Made by a program: the position numbers and the translations under genes. A DNA stretch of 64,000 nucleotides from positions 43,001,886 to 43,065,885 of the forward strand of contig OX246746.1 of assembly GCA_945910005.1 (NCBI GenBank), in the 5' to 3' direction. Shown here one piece after another: positions 1 through 11,286 of the stretch. Each line of letters begins with the position of its first letter. Within the stretch, counting starts at the first letter, position 1. The notes beneath the pieces are model-generated. The model did no database searches and was not told where the DNA came from. It saw nothing but the letters and a program-made list of their open reading frames with translations. Source of the stretch: Isoperla grammatica. Its lineage: Eukaryota; Arthropoda; Insecta; Plecoptera; Perlodidae.

Positions 1-897
1 CAACCTACTATGCCAACCTACTATGTCAACCTACTATGCCAACCTACTATGCCAACCTACTATGCCAACCTACTATGCCAACCTACTATGCCAACCTACT
101 ATGCCAACCTACTATGCCAACCTACTATGCCAACCTACTATGCCAACCTACTATGCCAACCTACTATGCCAACCTACTTAGCCAACCTACTATGCCAACC
201 TACTATGCAAACCTACTATGCCAACCTACTATGCCAACCTACTATGTCAACCTACTATGCCAACCTACCATGCCAACCTACCATGCCAACCTACTATGCC
301 AACCTACTATGCCACTCTGCCAACCTACTATGCCACTATGCCAACCTACTATGCCAACCTACTATGCCAACCTAGTATGCAAACCTACTATGCCACTATG
401 CCAACCTACTATGCCAACCTACTATGCCAACCTAGTATGCCAACCTACTATGCTACTATGCAAACCTACTATGCCAATCTACTATGCCAACCTACTTTGC
501 CAACCTACTAGGCCAACCTACTATGCCAACCTACTATGTCAACCTACTATGCCAACCTACTATGCCAACCTACTATGCCAACCTACTATGCCAACCTACT
601 ATGCGAACCTACTATGCCAACCTACTATGCCAACCTACTATGCCAACCTACTATGCCAACCTACTATGCCAACCTACTATGCCAACCTACTATGTCAACC
701 TACTATGCCAACCTACTATGCCAACCTACTATGCCAACCTACTATGTCAACCTACTATGCCAACCTACTATGCCAACCTACTATGCCAACCTACTATGCC
801 AACCTACTATGCGAACCTACTATGCCAACCTACTATGCCAACCTACTATGCCAACCTACTATGCCAACCTACTATGCCACTATGCCAAACTACTTTG
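1..897. repeat. 13-bp minisatellite (CCAACCTACTATG)n, cut by window start
   Basis: About 68 head-to-tail copies of CCAACCTACTATG run from the first base to about 897, with scattered substitutions and short partial units such as CCACTATG. Three 13-bp units make 39 bases, so all three forward frames read the same 13-residue peptide and stay open; this is a by-product of the period, not coding evidence. The array continues outside the window on the left. Confidence 0.97.
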
Positions 898-1732
898 ATA
901 TGCACGGACTCCTCTTTTCGTACTCTCAGGACACAGTTTGTCTGTTGTCTAATGGTTTACATTTCTCTTCCTGCTCCCTCGGTTACATCGGTTTGCATAT
1001 GGAGACCCCAGGTCTACCCAAATTGTTGAAAGATATAGATTTCTCTTATGCGTCATATGCTATAAAACTGTGATAAACAAATTACAATACTTTAATTATT
1101 GGAGAATAAAAGTTTTATTTTTTTTTGGAGGGGATTTTGTAAATTAGGAGTTATTCTTATTACATAAACAGCTTTTTCACACTTTTATTGTTATGTTTTT
1201 TTAATGTTCGTAGCACTGAATTGAGATAAAGGTGACTCTATGGCACAAAAATAACAAAAACAACCCTTTTCCCAGAGTTACAATGGTTTGAAGTAGGCCG
1301 GTTCCGCAAAAACAACAAATGTTCCAGTGAATTCTTTTCAAAACCACCACCGTCCAACGTGCTGCACTTCGGTGTTTTTGTCTGAAATTTGGTCAATAAC
1401 CTTCATTAAATATTGCTAAAAGAAACACCTAACAACTAAAAAACTGCAATAGTTAGTAAAAAAAAAAAAATAGCAATTATTGTAAACGATCTTCCTTGTA
1501 GACATGGTAACATTAACAACATTTATGATTCTATGTAGAGCGTGTCGGTATTCCTCTCCTGAAGAATTACATTTTTTGACAATGACTGTTTTAACAATCA
1601 CTCACTTAATTGTAACTGCGTAGAGTACGTTTCAGCAAAAATAGGAAAGAAATGATGAATAAAATTAAAAGTAATAGTTATTTTCTGTCCTGAAGTTGTA
1701 TGTGATACCAATTGTTCGAACGTTCTAGAAAT
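898..1732. other. Unannotated AT-rich spacer
   Basis: No ORF, RNA gene or repeat boundary that I can support. There is a short poly(A) run near 1458-1470. The longest open frame (61 codons, minus strand) has no recognisable features. Confidence 0.6.
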
Positions 1733-2274
1733 AGAACTGAAACCTGAATATATAAGCCAGTATGCTAGCTTACTCCATTAGAAGTAGGCTTGTTTGAGAT
1801 AGAACTGAAACCTGAATATATAAGCCAGTATGCTAGCTTACTCCATTAGAAGTAGGCTTGTTTGAGATAGAACTGAAATCTGAATATATAAGCCAGTATG
1901 CTAGCTTACTCCATTAGAAGTAGGCTTGTTTGAGATAGAACTGAAACCTGAATATATAAGCCAGTATGCTAGCTTACTCCATTAGAAGTAGGCTTGTTTG
2001 AGATAGAACTGAAACCTGAATATATAAGCCAGTATGCTAGCTTACTCCATTAGAAGTAGGCTTGTTTGAGATAGAACTGAAATCTGAATATATAAGCCAG
2101 TATGCTAGCTTACTCCATTAGAAGTAGGCTTGTTTGAGATAGAACTGAAACCTGAATATATAAGCCAGTATGCTAGCTTACTCCTTTAGAAGTAGGCTTG
2201 TTTGAGATAGAACTGAAACCTGAATATATAAGCCAGTATGCTAGCTTACTCCATTAGAAGCAGGCTTGTTTGAG
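1733..2274. repeat. 68-bp minisatellite, 8 copies
   Basis: A 68-bp unit beginning AGAACTGAAACCTGAATATA starts at 1733, 1801, 1869, 1937, 2005, 2073, 2141 and 2209. The copies differ at only a few positions (AAACC/AAATC, CCATT/CCTTT, AGTAGG/AGCAGG), so amplification is recent. Each unit contains GCTAGC and TATATAAG, but nothing indicates a function. Confidence 0.97.
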
Positions 2275-3037
2275 CTGTAGGGCTATATCATTCCCAAACA
2301 TATATTTTATCCTCGAATTCGGTTTAAAATCACAATTTTTAAGGAAGTATGGAACATATAATTTGTCTACATTTTTGTTAAGTCATTACTCATTACACAT
2401 AAACGCATAGATATTAGTATATTATTAGTATCATGTGTATATGACGAACTTGTAACCTGTCTTTGTTTTACCTGTGTACTTTTCACTTCCCTTCATATCT
2501 TCAGTCTGTTTACATTTATCAATGAAGATATGATTTCAACTTGATGAAGTCGCCACGTATGGAAACATAATTATTGCAGTACTGGTTATGTCATTGCGTG
2601 AGTGGTAGTGGTAGCCCACATAATGAAAAGGATAGAGATAGTTGACCGTACACAAGTCGAACTTCATTGGATGAATATGTTAGTCATGATAGAAAGAATG
2701 TTAAACAAATAAGTCAGCCTAGCAACAAAATCAGTCGGTGCCTCTTTATGTCACCAATTATTGTAAAACTCAAAACTAACGTAATATTGTATTTGTAAAG
2801 GCCTACATACACCACACCAGAAGATTGTATTATTGAGCAAGCGATTGGTACTATATTGTTAGGTTAGCTTAGTACCAATTACCCCATTTGTCACGTTACA
2901 TCACGTTTCATGCATAAACATTTAATTACTATAACCTGAAACAAAATCGCAAATGTGTTAAAATATAAAATCTTATGTTTCGGTTATTTTATTGATATTA
3001 TAAGTTAAGTTGATCTCCACGATTATAGTCTGCCACG
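2275..3037. other. Unannotated spacer
   Basis: No coding, RNA or repeat feature recognised between the 68-bp array and the GTGCGT microsatellite. Confidence 0.6.
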
Positions 3038-3170
3038 GTGCGTGTGCGTGTGCGTGTGCGTGTGCGTGTGCGTGTGCGTGTGCGTGTGCGTGTGCGTGTG
3101 CGTGTGCGTGTGCGTGTGCGTGTGCGTGTGCGTGTGCGTGTGCGTGTGCGTGTGCGTATGCGTGTGCGTG
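3038..3170. repeat. (GTGCGT)n hexanucleotide microsatellite
   Basis: An almost pure alternating purine-pyrimidine GTGCGT array with one GTATGC variant near the right end. It is followed by TATGTCTAGGGCATGAGG and then by a second, shorter GTGCGT array at about 3231-3268, so array plus flank is duplicated. Such tracts can adopt Z-DNA, which is a general property of the sequence type and not shown here. Confidence 0.97.
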
Positions 3171-3809
3171 TATGTCTAGGGCATGAGGTATACAACCAAG
3201 CTCAGCTGATATATCGGTACACGGTACACGGTGCGTGTGCGTGTGCGTGTGCGTGTGCGTGTGCGTGTATGTCTAGGGCAGGGGTGCCCAACATACGGCC
3301 CTTGGGCCGCATGCGGCCCGCCAAGCCATTTCATCTGGCCCACATCTCCCATTTACATTCTAGTCTCACGACTAAACCCACGAAAAAAAATCAGTTTCAT
3401 CTGAAAGCACATCGTTTTGAAATTTATTCAGTGGATATGTGTATAACTATATTTTAGACTTCGCAGCGAACAATTATCAGAATTCTTTTGTATCTACTTC
3501 TTTCTAGTTTTGTTCTCGGTCAAGCCTAGTTTCTTGGAAGCCGAGGCAGGGCTGGTATTATTGTTTTCTGTGGCGACGTCCGATTTACTTATTGGCGAGG
3601 ACTCTGGCACAGACAACAAATGCTGCTGGTTTACCAAAATGGCCCCGCAAATATGTTTCACCCTTTTAGTTGTGATCTTGCAGAGGTATCATGACTCGAA
3701 GCACAAAAACGAGTGAGATAAATACATCAATAAAGGATTAATTTGAATTGATATGGTAAATAAACTTATGAAAAATCTTGTATCGCAGCACATTATGTTT
3801 AAAATATGA

Positions 3810-4093
3810 CATGAAAAAAATATATTTTTTTCAAAACAACGCTTATATTTAAATGCACTAAAAAGAAAAAAAGAAATTTTCGCCCAACAAATTTTTGCTT
3901 CACTCGGAAAATAAAAGCGTTGGGCGCTTTCGGTATTGACATAGATTGCAATATTCTGCTGTTTATGCAGGGAAAGCTCTCAACGCTTTTATTTTCCGAG
4001 TGAGGCAAAAATTTGTTGGGCGAAAATTTCTTTTTTTCTTTTTAGTGCATTTAAATATAAGCGTTGTTTTTAAAAAAATATATTTTTTTCATG
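3810..4093. repeat. Long imperfect foldback inside the hAT
   Basis: Two arms of about 110-120 bp (about 3810-3925 and 3978-4093), starting CATGAAAAAAATATATTTTT and ending in its complement, surround a loop of roughly 50 bp. Shared words include CGCCCAACAAATTTTTGC and its complement. I see no clear target duplication, so this may be a nested MITE or an internal inverted duplication. Confidence 0.88.
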
Positions 4094-4149
4094 TAATATT
4101 ATTTTATACTTTTTAGTCTTAAAGAATCTTGCAATCGAATATATATTGA

Positions 4150-5466
4150 ATATCGATTAATTAATTATGATGGCTTAATTGATTATTTAGTAAATATGAC
4201 AATTGATTCATGTATTGTCATTAAGAATACGTCTGTGTGAAAACTTTCAGCTCAATTCGACGTTGGAAAGTGGGTGAAACATCGATTCCCATATAAACAT
4301 TAATTAATTATGATGATTTAATTGACTATTTTTAGTAAATATGACAATTGATACGTGTATTGTCATTAAGAATACGTCTGTTTGTTTTAAACTTTCAGCT
4401 CAATTCGACGTCCGGAAGTGGGTGAAACATCGATTCCCATATAAAACATTAGGTTATTATGATGAACTAATTGACTATTTTTAGTAAATAGTCATTAAGA
4501 ATACGTCTGTGTGAAAACTTTCAGCTCAATTCGACGTTCGGAAGTGGGTTAAACATCGATTCCCATATAAAACATCAATTAATTAATTATGATAAATTAA
4601 TTGATTATTTAGTTAATATGACAATTGATTGGTGTATGGTCATTAAGAACACGTCTGTGTGAAAACCTTTAACTCGATTTGACGTTGGGAAGTGGGTTAA
4701 AAATCGATTCCCATATAAAACATCAATTAATTAATTATGATGAATTAATTGAATATTTAGTAAATATGACAAATGATTCGTATATTGTCATTGAACATAC
4801 GTCTGTGTGAAAACTTTCAGCTCAATTCAACGTTGGAAAGTGGGTGAAATATCGATTTCCATATAAAACTTCAATTAATTAATTATGATAAATTAATTGA
4901 TTATTTAGTTAATATGACAATTGGTTCGTGTATTGCCATTAAGAATACGTCTGTGTGAAAACTTTCAACTCGATTTTACGTTGGGAAGTGGGTTAAACAT
5001 CGATTTCCATATAAAACATTAATTAATTAACTATGATACATTAATTGACAAATTAGTAGAAAATCGATTCGTATATTGTCATTAAGAATACGTCTGTGTG
5101 AAAACTTTCAACTTGATTTGACGTTGGAAAGTGAGTTAAACATCGATTTCCATATAACACATTAATTAATTAATTATGATGAATGTATTGACAATTTAGT
5201 AAATATGACAGTTGATTCATGTATTGTCATCAGGAATACGTATGTGTAAAACATTTCAGCTTGATCGGACATGTAAAAGGAGGTGAAATATCGATTCAAA
5301 GATTCATCGATTTCTATGTAAAACATTAATTAATTAATTATGATGAATGTATTGACAATTTAGTAAATATGACAGTTGATTCATGTATTGTCATCAGGAA
5401 TACGTATGTGTAAAAAATGTCAGCTTGATCGGATATCTAGAAGTAGGTGGAATATCGATTCAAAGA
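4150..5466. repeat. ~145-bp tandem repeat inside the hAT, about 9 degenerate copies
   Basis: The words AATACGTCTGTGTG, CATCGATTCCCATATAAAAC and TTAATTAATTATGAT recur about every 145 bases from about 4150 to 5466. Copies are diverged by substitutions and small indels, and the last two lack the best-conserved middle. They are noncoding. Internal tandem amplification is common in non-autonomous hAT elements. Confidence 0.9.
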
Positions 5467-5775
5467 TTCCGTCCAGACAAACAAGGCAAGTTAATATAAG
5501 CGTTGTAATAATAAAAAGAACTAAAGAAGGTAAATGAGATTCAAGCCTCTGTCCGCGGTAATTTTTCGTGTTGCACATAATTACTAGCAGTGGGGGGAAG
5601 ACCATTTTCTGACGGGGAATTTGATATAGATATAGAATAACCAGACTATATACGTGTATATATGTGGCCCGCCAACATTGGATAATTATGCCATGTGGCC
5701 CAGTTCTAAATTAAGTTGGGCACCCCTGGTCTAGGGCATGAGGTATCACAACCAAGCTCAGCTGATATATCGGTA

Positions 5776-6159
5776 ACACCACCTGTTAGTTTTATGACGG
5801 ACAATTTGTTTTCGGTTGGGTTTTATACAACGTGCAATCAGTGGCTTTCTGAGACTGTCTTCAGTGCGTGGCAAACGTTAGACCGAGCTGCAACATACGA
5901 CTTGTACACAAATATAATATGGTAACCCGTGTTTGTATAGCAAGAATCTACAACATTTGAAATATAAACAGCAAACAAAGACAGCAAAGTGTACCATAAT
6001 TTATTCCAATTAATTTTTAATAATTATTAATGCACACTGTGGTCGAATTGGAAATCTTTCTTTGGGGAATGGTCTAAAGTCTAAAGTTCTAAACTCTAAG
6101 CACAGTGGTGAAATTAAGAACAGCTATTATTATTACTAGTACTATTAATACTGGGGAGG
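5776..6159. other. Unannotated spacer
   Basis: Unique-looking sequence right of the hAT. Open frames here are short and show no recognisable domain. Confidence 0.5.
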
Positions 6160-6862
6160 GGATGGGATGGGGGGAGGGGGCACTGGAGTGAACTAGTTCT
6201 ACTTCCTACTTCTCTCAGGGGTATTCTCTCAAAGTTGATAGTCATCACAAACCTATTTCTGATGGGATGAGGGGGGAGGGGGCACTGGAGTGAACTAGTT
6301 CTACTTCCTACTTCTCTCAGGGGTATTCTCTCAAAGTTGATAGTCATCACAAACCTATTTCTGATGGGATGAGGGGGGAGAGGGCACTGGAGTGAACTAG
6401 TTCTACTTCCTACTTCTCTCAGGGGTATTCTCTCAAAGTTGATAGTCATCACAAACCTATTTCTGATTGGATGAGGGGGGAGGGGGCACTGGAGTGAACT
6501 AGTTCTACTTCCTACTTCTCTCGGGGTATTCTCTCAAAGTTGATAGTCATCACAAACCTATTTCTGATTGGATGAGGGGGGAGGGGGCACTGGAGTGAAC
6601 TAGTTCTACTTCCTACTTCTCTCAGGGGTATTCTCTCAAAGTTGATAGTCATCACAAACCTATTTCTGATGGGATGAGGGGGGAGGGGGCACTGGAGTGA
6701 ACTAGTTCTACTTCCTACTTCTCTCAGGGGTATTCTCTCAAAGTTGATAGTCATCACAAACCTATTTCTGATGGGATGAGGGGGGAGGGGGCACTGGAGT
6801 GAACTAGTTCTACTTCTCTCAGTGGTTTTCTCTCAAAGAGGATAGTCACAAACCAATTTCTT
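6160..6862. repeat. 102-bp minisatellite, 7 copies
   Basis: CACTGGAGTGAACTAG recurs at 6181, 6283, 6385, 6487, 6588, 6690 and 6792. The spacing is 102 bases, except one copy that lost a base near 6521 (CTCGGGG for CTCAGGGG). Because 102 is 34 codons, the minus strand reads a repeated 34-residue peptide until that single-base deletion. No upstream coding context was seen, so I treat it as noncoding. Confidence 0.95.
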
Positions 6863-7031
6863 TATATGGTAATAGTTAAACCAATTATTGTATTTTGGAG
6901 GATGGGATCTCCCGCATCCTCTCCACCTCAACAATTCGACCACTGTTTTCACGTATAGCTTGTATACAAGATAATCAGTAGTGTCTATTAAATTCATAAC
7001 TGCAATAATAAAATTATAAAGAAAGAAATAA

Positions 7032-7142
7032 ATATTATTATTATTTATTGAATGTATGACATACAATGTCGAGCAAAACGGGTGTTATCATATTAACAAT
7101 CGTAATGTGAAGTATTTCCATGAAAAACCTTGTTTAACTTTA
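7032..7142 (-). mobile_element. Orphan RLE-LINE 3' end (diverged)
   Basis: On the minus strand this reads like the 3' UTR of the neighbouring RLE LINE: CATGGAAATACTT-like, then AACA-GTTAT, an ACCCGTTTTG block, then an ATGTATT block and AATAAATAATAATA. It is more diverged than the two long copies and lies 60-170 bp from the neighbouring ATT array. It is probably an older, severely 5'-truncated insertion of a related element. Confidence 0.65.
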
Positions 7143-7218
7143 CACGTTACTGTCTTCAATTAGTCCTTGTTCACATCACCTCTGCTTTAAAACTTCATAA
7201 ACAATTATTATATACATA

Positions 7219-7444
<226 letters not shown>

Positions 7445-7713
7445 TTATTGTTGCAATACATACAAAATCGGTCAAAACCGGCATAAACATGTTGTACGGA
7501 CACAAATGTCAAGTATTTCCATGTGTTTACCTTATTAAAATCTACAAAGAACTACTTAATATATCATTGTCCACATTATTTTTTCCAAACCGAACTGTGC
7601 ATGCTATGTACGGTCGTGGCCGATTTGTACTCATCCCAGCATTCGCTCTTTGTACGGTGGAAACCACGAAAACCACCATCGGGATGGAGAACTTCTTGAA
7701 GTCTTCATTCTTC

Positions 7714-8529
7714 TTAGTTCAAAAATTTTCGCACTATCCTACCCGTGTTCAAAATAATTGCTTTTTGCATCTCGATGTATATGTTCGGTTGGAGACCAAT
7801 AAGTTTGATACTGTCATGGAGTTTACGTGGAATAATGCCATTTGCTGATATAATTAACGGTATAACAGTTACATTATTCTGCTTCCACAGCCTTTTTATT
7901 TCAATAGATAATTCCTTATATCTGTTTATCTTTTCCCGCCAAGTTTTCTCTACATTGTGGCATAAAGGGACGGCAACATTAATTAAAATCGTTTCTTGTT
8001 TCTTCTTGTCAATAAATATAATATCCGGTCTATTGTGATGTATGGTTTGGTCTGTTATAACTGCCCGGTCGTAATATAATTTGTAGTCTTTACTATCTAA
8101 TACCTTTTCAGGCTTGTATTTGTAATACGCAGTGGTTGTGTCTATAAATTTATACTTCATGGCTAATTTTTGATGTACAATGTTTGCAACTTGGTTATGC
8201 CTATGAAGATAATCTGTTTGACAAAGCATTTTGGGTCCAGATACGATATGTTCAATTGTTTCGCCGTTCATATTACATTTTCTACATTTATCTTCCACTG
8301 TGACGTCTTTCAGTATGTATTTTTTGTAATTGTTAGTCTTGATTACTTTATCTTGAATAGCGATCATAAATCCCTCTGTTTCGCTGAAAATGTCCCCGGA
8401 CGTTAACCATTTGTTCGATGCTACCCTATCGACGTTATCCTTAAGAAGTTCTTTATAATGTCTGCTATGTAACGTCTTTTCTGATATTCTGATCTCTTTT
8501 GCTGTGTCAGAATTTAGTTTTTGAAGCAA
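7714..8529 (-). pseudogene. CCHC and restriction-like endonuclease end of RLE-LINE ORF, copy 1
   Basis: 271 codons. A CxxC (residues 82 and 85) and His94 form a CCHC-type motif, but the expected last Cys at residue 99 is Pro (CCC for TGC in copy 2). The endonuclease core has NRPDIIFID (residues 166-174), then ILINVAVP at 181-188. Copy 2 has ILIDVAVP, so the acidic residue expected in the PD..D core is Asn here. The C-terminus ends about 10 residues after IILNTGRIVRK. Together these changes predict loss of second-strand or target nicking. The motif assignments follow R2-group knowledge; the defects are seen directly. Confidence 0.85.
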
Positions 8530-8532
8530 GTT

Positions 8533-9693
8533 TCAATTTCCGTCATTTAAATTGAGGGGAGAAAGCGACTTGTCTGCCGATACTATAGCTCTATGAAGTT
8601 GTGAAGGTAGGCATTTTGTATGAAAGTACTTTCTTAGAATTTCAATTTGTTTATAATATAAATTGTTTAAATCAATCAAGCCTCTTCCCCCTTTTGCTCT
8701 AGGTAGAGTCACTCGTTCTAATGCTGACTTAGGGTGATGACTTCTGTATTTGGTGAATGTTGTGCGGGTGAGAATTTCTAGGGCATGAAGTTCTGTCTGT
8801 GTCCAGTTTATAATTCCAAATAAATATGTAAGTACCGGTAAAGCATAAGTGTTAATTGCTTTGATCTTGTTTTTACCATTCAGTTGTGTTTTTAAAATCG
8901 ATCCTATTCGTTTCTTGTATGCAGAAATTAGTTTACTTTTCATCAGTTTATGATCAATTCGTTTAGCCTGCGCAAATCCTAGATATTTGTGTATCTCTTC
9001 TTCGTCCATTACTCCAATCCGGTTGTCTTCGTCAATTTCAAACTCTTCTAATTTCGTAATCTTTCCTTTGATGACATGAAGTGACTTACATTTATCAATT
9101 CCAAAATCCATACATATATCTCTACTGAATTCTAACGTTGAGTTAAGAAGATTCGTCATGTGTGTTGCATTTAAAGCATATAGCTTGAGATCGTCCATGT
9201 TTAATAGATGTGAAAGTGTGTGGCAAACCGTATTACCGTCCTTTATGTTGAAACCATGTGTAGATTTGTTGAGTATATGAGATAATGGATTTAATGAAAG
9301 ACAAAACCATAACGCACAAAACGAGTCACCTTGAAAAATACCTCGTCGGATGTTAACTGGGTCAGTATATATCTGCTGTTTGCCTACGTTTAACTTTAAT
9401 GTTGTTTTCCAACTCGTCATCGCTGTCAGCAAAAAGTTTACTATCAATGGGTTTACTTTATAAACTTCCAGTATCTGTATTAGCCACGAATGTGGTGACG
9501 AATCATACGCTTTCTTGTAATCAATATAGCTAACGTTAATGTTTCTCTTCAGGTTGAAAGCTTGGTTCATTACAACAGAATCGATAATTAATTGTTCCTT
9601 ACACCCTTGCGACAATAATTGTCGACAATAATTGTCGCAAGGGTGTAAGGAACAATTATTTATCGATTCTGTTGTAATGAACCAAGCTTTCAA
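8533..9693 (-). pseudogene. RT palm and thumb of RLE-LINE ORF, copy 1
   Basis: 386 codons. The first ~28 residues are read from an inverted duplication and are not native. RT motif A is SYIDYKKAYD (residues 55-64) and motif B is RRGIFQGDS (116-124). The catalytic box reads NMDD (165-168) where copy 2 has YMDD, so an active-site aromatic residue is lost here. A GLIDLNNLYYKQ thumb motif common to this LINE group follows. The frame ends at a TGA where copy 2 has TTA (Leu), so the stop is a single substitution. Function would be target-primed reverse transcription. Confidence 0.88.
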
Positions 9694-9712
9694 CCTGAAG
9701 AGAAATTTACGA
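9549..9712. repeat. Inverted duplication inserted in RLE-LINE copy 1
   Basis: CTCTTCAGGTTGAAAGCTTG through TTGCGACAAT is followed, after a short GTCGACAAT spacer, by its near-perfect reverse complement of about 75 bp. Copy 2 reads GCGACAATTTACGACATCCC with no insertion. The extra ~105 bp therefore arose in copy 1 and splits the RT frame. GTCGAC lies at the centre of symmetry. Confidence 0.92.
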
Positions 9713-9732
9713 CATCCCTTTTGTTCTTCAGC

Positions 9733-10089
9733 TTATATATTCTGTTCTTCGCAGTGACTATATGTTTTATTTGTTATGCACGATGTCAAGATTTTGTATA
9801 TAGTAGGTAAGCATGTAATTGGTCTATATTTACTTGGATTTATGGTGTCATTGTCTTTTGGTTTAAGAAATGTTATTCCTTCAGTAAAGAAATCTGGTAA
9901 ATCCTTGTCTCCTAAAATAAATTCATTAAGACATTTAGCAATCTGGGTGTGCATGTTTGAAAACTTCTTGTACCAAAAATTTTGAATGTTATCATTACCG
10001 GGTGCTTTCCAATAATGAGTATTTCGTATCGTTGTTTTAATATCGTTTACACTGATGCCATCAAATGTCATTTCTTCGATATCACTCAT
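9733..10089 (-). pseudogene. RT fingers segment of RLE-LINE ORF, copy 1
   Basis: 118 codons covering RT motifs 0-2. WKAPGNDNIQNFWYKKF is the WKAPG-D motif, and NPSKYRPITCLPTIYKILT is the YRPI motif 2. The frame is interrupted on the C-terminal side by an inverted-duplication insertion near 9609-9711. Copy 2 reads straight through from this motif to the catalytic palm. Confidence 0.85.
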
Positions 10090-10092
10090 TGT

Positions 10093-10287
10093 CTAAATTT
10101 CATCTTGAATCCATGTTGCATTGTGATTGTGCATTAATGGGTTACTCCATATCCTTCCCCAAAACTGCTCAATCTCTGTCTTCGATGGTATACCATTTCC
10201 TACTATTTCTTCTTTATTGTTAATTTGCTGATAGAATAATTTCTTTTTCTTTTTCTTTAAACATTTCGTTTTGTTCTTTTCTATCAC
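10093..10287 (-). pseudogene. Linker segment of RLE-LINE ORF, copy 1
   Basis: A 64-codon remnant of the stretch before the RT domain, containing IPSKTEIEQFWGRIWSN, a motif typical just upstream of the RT in R2-group elements. Against copy 2 there are four extra bases near 10231 (AAGAAATTATTC versus AAGAATTC), a frameshift. A GAG to TAG stop follows IQDEI. Confidence 0.75.
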
Positions 10288-10348
10288 TACACTCTTTATA
10301 TCTTCGTAGTCTTTTGGCTAATGCACTTACTTTTTGCTTTAGAGTATC

Positions 10349-11269
10349 CTAATATTCGTTTGTAGCCTCGTTCGGTGTTTCATGTATAGTATGGATTTTA
10401 AACCTTTCAAACATGTGTTGGCAATATTGTAATATCTTTTTAGATCTATTACCCATCCTGAATTGTTCTAATCTCCCAATATCTCTCCTTAACTCGTTGA
10501 TCCGTTTGACTAATCTTCGTTCCCATTTTGGAGTCTTATTTGTGTTTATGTTCTGAGAATGTACCATCTTTATTTTTAATCCTAATTGTCTGACCACTGC
10601 TACGGCTCCACAATATATTGCTGCATGCACTTCCTCAAACGACAATTCTTTCTTCGCGTAATCTAACCATATATGTGCGTTCATTACGTGCATTACTATG
10701 TTCATTTGCTTATACTGTTTAGGTTTAGGAATTCTAGGTCTCTTGTTCGGTTCTATATGTGCAAATTCTGACAAAGCATTTTCAAAAACTAAATGTAATA
10801 TGTTCTTTAACTCGTCTATTTCTGGTGTGTTCCCTCTTGTATTCTCTTCTTGTTCAATGTTATTTATAGGTGGATGTTGGTGATGTACCTCTTGTGTGTT
10901 CTGACCTTCTGGTAGATCTACTTGTTCCATTAATTCTTGTCGTAGATGGTCATCGTTTCTTGATGCTTCCATGATGTGCTCCTCGTTCGCCAAATCCTCT
11001 TCATTTTCTTGATCCATTTGTAGTTCTTCCTCTACTTCATGTCTTATTACGTTCAATAGATTAAATGGTAGCATACCATTACTTACAATTATTCTCCTCT
11101 GGTCTGCTACTCTTTGTTCGGTTACATCTACTAATGGGTATTCACGTGTAAACGCTCGGTGCAGTTCTTGTCGATATCCAACTAATCTAGTTTCTAATAA
11201 CGTAATTCTATAATTGTTGCGCATCACACAAATGTTCATATTATCTGTCCATTTGATACGCTGCCTCAC
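10349..11269 (-). pseudogene. N-terminal part of RLE-LINE ORF, copy 1
   Basis: A 306-codon minus-strand frame. Near its start RQRIKWTDNMNIC, then YRITLLETRL and later SEQR-like TEQRVADQRRIIVSNG, look like three helices with a conserved Trp, suggesting a Myb-like or trihelix DNA-binding domain. This is inferred from pattern; N-terminal Myb or zinc-finger domains are known in R2-group LINEs. An acidic, Glu/Gln-rich linker and a basic region follow. It ends at a TAG where copy 2 has TTG (Leu), so the stop is a point mutation and the frame originally continued into the RT. The true start (MDASDV in copy 2) was lost by 5' truncation, so the first Met here is internal. Confidence 0.75.
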
Positions 11270-11286
11270 TCTTCCAGATTTGGTGG

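Larger units (their letters stand above)
3279..5728. mobile_element. Non-autonomous hAT-superfamily DNA transposon, complete
   Basis: The left end CAGGGGTGCCCAAC (3279-3292) and right end GTTGGGCACCCCTG (5715-5728) are perfect 14-bp terminal inverted repeats. They are flanked by the identical 8-bp duplication GTCTAGGG (3271-3278 and 5729-5736). The CAGGGGTG...CAACC end type, GC-rich GGCCCGC subterminal words and 8-bp duplication are the established signature of hAT (Charlie-like) elements. No transposase ORF is present: the interior holds a 284-bp foldback and about nine copies of a ~145-bp repeat. It would need transposase from an autonomous relative. Superfamily is confident; the family name is unknown. 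Confidence 0.95.
3150..5775. repeat. Duplicated host segment, second copy split by the hAT element
   Basis: The stretch GTGCGT...TATGTCTAGGGCATGAGGTAT(C)ACAACCAAGCTCAGCTGATATATCGGTA occurs uninterrupted at about 3150-3219. It occurs again with its left part at 3231-3278 and its right part at 5729-5775. The hAT element sits exactly between the parts. The first copy therefore serves as a natural empty site. The copies differ by a one-base indel (GGTATAC versus GGTATCAC). Confidence 0.9.

Noticed and set aside
1..1073. Long MPTYYANLLCQ-type open frames
   Set aside because: Produced by a 13-bp repeat that reads the same peptide in all three frames; no independent coding signal.
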